DNA of 15,410 nt from an uncultured Trueperaceae bacterium (GTDB lineage: Bacteria; Deinococcota; Deinococci; Deinococcales; Trueperaceae), in assembly GCA_937907415.1 (NCBI GenBank), contig CALCHY010000389.1:1-15410 (forward strand), written 5' to 3'. Numbering within the stretch: the stretch's first letter is position 1; each line of letters begins with the position of its first letter. Below, in pieces: positions 13,330 to 15,410 of this stretch. Position numbers and translations under genes: made by a program. The notes beneath the pieces are model-generated. The model saw nothing but the letters and a program-made list of their open reading frames with translations. It did no database searches and was not told where the DNA came from.

Positions 13330-13908
13330 TCATGGCAGGGTCACCAGGAAGATCCTCTCGAACACGAACGGCACCGCGAAGCCGGTGGCGCCAGCGATGG
13401 CGCCAGCTATGAGCAGTATGCGGATGGCGCCTGACCTGGTCTTCAGTGCGGCGCGCTCGTTATAGACGATCGACGCGAACACGAACACGAACACCGCCAA
13501 CCAGAACGGCATGCGCCCGATGAGGATGGTGCCGAACACCACGCCAAGCACGAGCGCGACGAGTACGCGCGTGTTGGACGGAGCTTGGAGGCCGCCGGTC
13601 CCTTCCACCGCGATGTCGGGCCCGGTGCCTGACGTGAGGGTGTCGGGAGGGCGCTGTTCGTCGGGTGCGACGGCCGCGACCGCGGCACTGCCGCCTGCAG
13701 CTCGCCTGCGTTGGGCAAGCACGGAGCGGGTGAGCATGACGGCGCCGAGCAGCGCGATGATCACACCGAGGATGCCGGGAACGAGCCCCGGCGCGTTGAG
13801 GATCGACCCGCCGATGGATTCGAAGCGCGGCATGCGCCACGACTCGAACGCCACGGCCAGGCCGAAGATCACTAGGACGATCGAGGAAGCTAAGTCGGTT
13901 CTCGACAT
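13330..13908 (-). CDS. tctB: Tripartite tricarboxylate transporter, small membrane subunit TctB
   Basis: This 192-residue membrane protein has hydrophobic segments near 7-23, 41-60, 113-130, 134-149 and 161-182. The fold and position between tctC and tctA identify TctB, whose sequence is poorly conserved. The N-terminal block SIVLVIFGLAVAFESWRMPR and APGLVPGILGVIIALLGAVM are typical. Between the second and third segments lies an unusually long hydrophilic, Ala/Pro/Gly-rich linker (about 61-112), where most relatives have a shorter loop. The ATG at 13908 has no visible Shine-Dalgarno; a strong hairpin ends 13 nt upstream, so translation may be low compared with tctC. TctB is needed with TctA for uptake. 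Confidence 0.88.
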   Translation of the reverse strand: MSRTDLASSIVLVIFGLAVAFESWRMPRFESIGGSILNAPGLVPGILGVIIALLGAVMLTRSVLAQRRRAAGGSAAVAAVAPDEQRPPDTLTSGTGPDIAVEGTGGLQAPSNTRVLVALVLGVVFGTILIGRMPFWLAVFVFVFASIVYNERAALKTRSGAIRILLIAGAIAGATGFAVPFVFERIFLVTLP

Positions 13909-13921
13909 GGTTGCGATACGG

Positions 13922-13959
13922 GTTCGCCCCGCTGGCGGGAAGTGCCCAGCGGGGCGAAC
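13922..13959 (-). terminator. Strong intercistronic hairpin between tctC and tctB
   Basis: GTTCGCCCCGCTGG (13922-13935) and CCAGCGGGGCGAAC (13946-13959) pair perfectly over 14 bp around a 10-nt loop, in the 66-nt gap behind tctC. No U-tract follows on the minus strand, so full termination is not expected. It more likely stabilises the upstream tctC message or attenuates read-through, giving more binding protein than permease, as is common in binding-protein-dependent transport operons. Confidence 0.65.
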
Positions 13960-13974
13960 TTGATCACCTGATCG

Positions 13975-14985
13975 TTACGGCCGCTCGTAGCCGAGCGTGG
14001 CCGGGTCCTTGGCTGCCTTGCCGCCGTCGAACAGGGTGTAAGCCTGGTGCGCAACGGACGGCATGGCGCTCGCGAGGGCCTCGTCGCCGTAGAGCGGGTC
14101 GAAGAGCGCGCCGCGCTCTTCCGCGTAGTCTCGCAAGGCGGTGGAGTCCTTCATCACGTTCTCCCACACCATGTTCATGGTCTCGACGACCTCGTCCGGG
14201 ATGCCCTTCGGCGCCCAGATGCCGAAGTAGTTGGACGGCACGCGGAGTTCGGGAATCCAGTCGGTGATGGCCGGGATGTCGCCGACGCCCTTGAGCGTAA
14301 GGGGCTGCTCGCTGAAGGCGGCGAGTGCGCGGAGTCTGCCTGCGCGGAGCATCTCGGCTTCTTCGACGGCCAACTGGGTGACGACCTCCGTCTCGCCAGC
14401 CACCGTGGCGATCACGGCTGGGTTGCCGCCGTCGTACGGAACGTGGCGGTAAGTGACGCCGGTCGCGCCAGCGATGGCTTCCATGACGGTGTGGCCAGCG
14501 GAGGAGAGCCCGGCCGTTGCCACGGTGATCTTGCCAGGGTTCTCTTTGAACGCCGTGAGCAGTTCCGCGAACGTCTGGTACCGGGTGTTGCTGTTCACCG
14601 CGACGACGCCAGTGTTGGAGACTCCGAAGTAGAGGTTCCAGTCGTCGACGCGAGTGTCGAGCATGTCGAGCACGGCGTAGGTGCCAAGGTCACGCACGGC
14701 GCCAGCGGCCCAGGTGTAACCGTCCTTGGCGGCGTTAAGCACGTTGGTGGTGCCGACGGAGCCTGACGCTCCCGGCTGGTTGACGACCACGACGCTCGCG
14801 CCGAGGGCCTTCTCGATCTCGGCCGCCATCACGCGTACGACCTGGTCGGTGGAGCCGCCGGCGGCCCAAGGCACCACGATCGTGACGGGCCGGTCGGGCT
14901 TCCACGGGTAGTCCTGGGCGGAGGCGGTGCTCAAGAAGAGCCCGGCCGCGGCCAGTAACAAGAGGACGGTGCGGAGTAGCTTCAC
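13975..14985 (-). CDS. tctC: Tripartite tricarboxylate transporter substrate-binding protein TctC (Bug family)
   Basis: This 336-residue secreted or periplasmic binding protein is the first gene of the operon. It starts at GTG 14985, preceded by GAGGTG at 5 nt spacing, and yields a clean signal peptide (VKLLRTVLLLLAAAGLFLST, then ASA) cut after A23, before QDYPWKP. A longer frame to 15075 lacks signal features. Family blocks are WKPDRPVTIVVPWAAGGSTD, VVVNQPGASGSVGT, AAKDGYTW, GVTYRHVPYDGGNPAVIATV, ALAAFSEQPL and FGIWAPKGIPDEVVE. Bug/TctC proteins bind carboxylates (tricarboxylates, aromatic and sugar acids, amino acids) through water-bridged contacts in the N-terminal strand loops, so the imported ligand most likely carries a carboxylate. 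There is no lipobox. Confidence 0.94.
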   Translation of the reverse strand: MKLLRTVLLLLAAAGLFLSTASAQDYPWKPDRPVTIVVPWAAGGSTDQVVRVMAAEIEKALGASVVVVNQPGASGSVGTTNVLNAAKDGYTWAAGAVRDLGTYAVLDMLDTRVDDWNLYFGVSNTGVVAVNSNTRYQTFAELLTAFKENPGKITVATAGLSSAGHTVMEAIAGATGVTYRHVPYDGGNPAVIATVAGETEVVTQLAVEEAEMLRAGRLRALAAFSEQPLTLKGVGDIPAITDWIPELRVPSNYFGIWAPKGIPDEVVETMNMVWENVMKDSTALRDYAEERGALFDPLYGDEALASAMPSVAHQAYTLFDGGKAAKDPATLGYERP

Positions 14986-15096
14986 GTCTTCACCTCGTTC
15001 GGCAGCGCGCTCTGGCGCCGCGGGGGATCCGTCGCCTGAAGGACGCTTCACCAATCGCGCTGGAAAGAGAAGCACTTCGAGTCAGCCTCCGTCAGT

Positions 15097-15113
15097 AAGG
15101 CGCCCGGCGCCTT
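15097..15113 (-). other. Stem-loop in the leader of the tct operon
   Basis: AAGGCGC-CCG-GCGCCTT forms a perfect 7-bp stem with a 3-nt loop, about 110 nt before the tctC start and downstream of the predicted promoter. No U-tract follows, so it is not a clear terminator for the upstream methyltransferase gene. It could be a 5'-UTR structure or a weak attenuator. Confidence 0.4.
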
Positions 15114-15160
15114 CCCAACTCAACGCATGACTTTGCGAGGCGGTGCTTGTGTCTAGTCGG

Positions 15161-15190
15161 AAAGTATCACGCTTCCCGTCAGGTGGTCAA
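15161..15190 (-). promoter_or_regulatory. Sigma70-like promoter for the tctCBA-catabolic operon
   Basis: On the minus strand TTGACC (15190-15185) is followed after 18 nt by TACTTT (15166-15161), which also has the TG of an extended -10 (TGA-TACTTT). It starts only about 25 nt after the stop of the upstream methyltransferase gene and leaves a leader of roughly 165-170 nt before the tctC GTG. No inverted repeat that clearly marks a regulator site was seen around it. Confidence 0.55.
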
Positions 15191-15214
15191 TGCGCTGCGC
15201 CTGCTCGGGTCGCG

Positions 15215-15410
15215 CTAGCGTCGTCGTGCGAGCCACACGGTGTGACGTGGACCGCTCTTGCCGTGTGCGCGCGGACGCTCGAGCGTGGCGTCGAACCCGA
15301 CGCGTTGAAGCCTCCTGGTGAAGGCAGGCGACTCGAACGCTGACCATACGGCCAGGATGCCGCCCTGGGTTAGGGTCGCCCACATGTTGGCTAGGCCAGC
15401 GTCGGAGTAG
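15215..15410 (-). CDS. Spermidine-synthase-like / SAM-dependent methyltransferase, C-terminal fragment
   Basis: The last 64 codons of a gene entering from beyond the right edge end with TAG at 15215-15217. The translation runs from YSDAGLANMWATLTQGGILA through VWSAFESPAFTRRLQRVGF to GKSGPRHTVWLARRR. The pattern (helix, 'L.xGGxLAVWSA', then FxRRLxxxGF and 'R.H.vwLARR') is the end of a spermidine-synthase-type Rossmann methyltransferase fold. Many such orphans in bacteria are annotated spermidine synthase without acting on polyamines. The start, SAM loop and catalytic residues lie outside the window. It is on the same strand just upstream of the tct promoter and is probably a separate transcription unit. 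Confidence 0.7.
   Translation of the reverse strand, partial: YSDAGLANMWATLTQGGILAVWSAFESPAFTRRLQRVGFDATLERPRAHGKSGPRHTVWLARRR

Noticed and set aside
13960..13974. GATCA-CC-TGATC inverted repeat beside the tctC-tctB hairpin
   Set aside because: Too short and directly at the tctC stop; no evidence of function apart from the larger hairpin.
1..15410. Possible mobile element, CRISPR array, tRNA or phage remnant
   Set aside because: No repeat-spacer pattern, transposase, integrase, terminal inverted repeats or cloverleaf sequence was seen on reading either strand.

Overview
The window is GC-rich chromosomal bacterial DNA with frequent GTG starts, tightly overlapping genes and sigma70-like promoters. 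It has no rRNA, tRNA, transposase or CRISPR array that I can see. The mix of a C-family polymerase next to a DUF6504 protein, a lipid-anchored ExeM-type nuclease and a tripartite tricarboxylate transporter operon would suit a high-GC environmental lineage. A Truepera-like member of the Deinococcota is my best guess; it rests on overall impression only, and Chloroflexota or Actinomycetota are not excluded.

Left part (1-3557). On the minus strand lies the 5' end of a C-family DNA polymerase (PHP domain only), preceded by an overlapping DUF6504 gene. A near-consensus promoter with a palindrome at its start point drives the pair. Divergently on the plus strand is a secreted, probably lipid-anchored ExeM/NucH-type nuclease. 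It is followed by a two-gene toxin-antitoxin module: a Xre/MbcA/ParS-type antitoxin and a RES-domain toxin, overlapping by 4 nt. The AT-rich leader of that module carries a direct repeat that looks like an autoregulatory operator.

Middle (3589-4713). A single SPFH/prohibitin-family membrane protein on the minus strand has its own leader and a candidate extended -10 promoter.

Right part (4714-14985). Ten minus-strand genes form what looks like one long catabolic operon. Transcription runs tctC, tctB, tctA (a solute-binding-protein-dependent carboxylate transporter), TIM-barrel isomerase, NAD-dependent epimerase-like protein, DHDPS-family aldolase/lyase, GNAT acetyltransferase, Gfo/Idh/MocA oxidoreductase, DUF993 (DHDPS-fold) protein and a second TIM-barrel isomerase. 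Most junctions overlap (GTGA, TGATG or 8 nt), implying translational coupling. The enzymes fall into two parallel sets, each with a Rossmann oxidoreductase, a DHDPS-fold lyase and a xylose-isomerase-like barrel. This suggests import of a carboxylated, sugar-like compound, then oxidation or epimerisation and C-C cleavage. The substrate cannot be read from the sequence, and no regulator gene is present. A sigma70-like promoter lies upstream of tctC with a leader of roughly 170 nt, and a strong hairpin separates tctC from tctB.

Right edge (15215-15410). The 3' end of a spermidine-synthase-like or SAM-dependent methyltransferase gene enters from outside the window on the minus strand.
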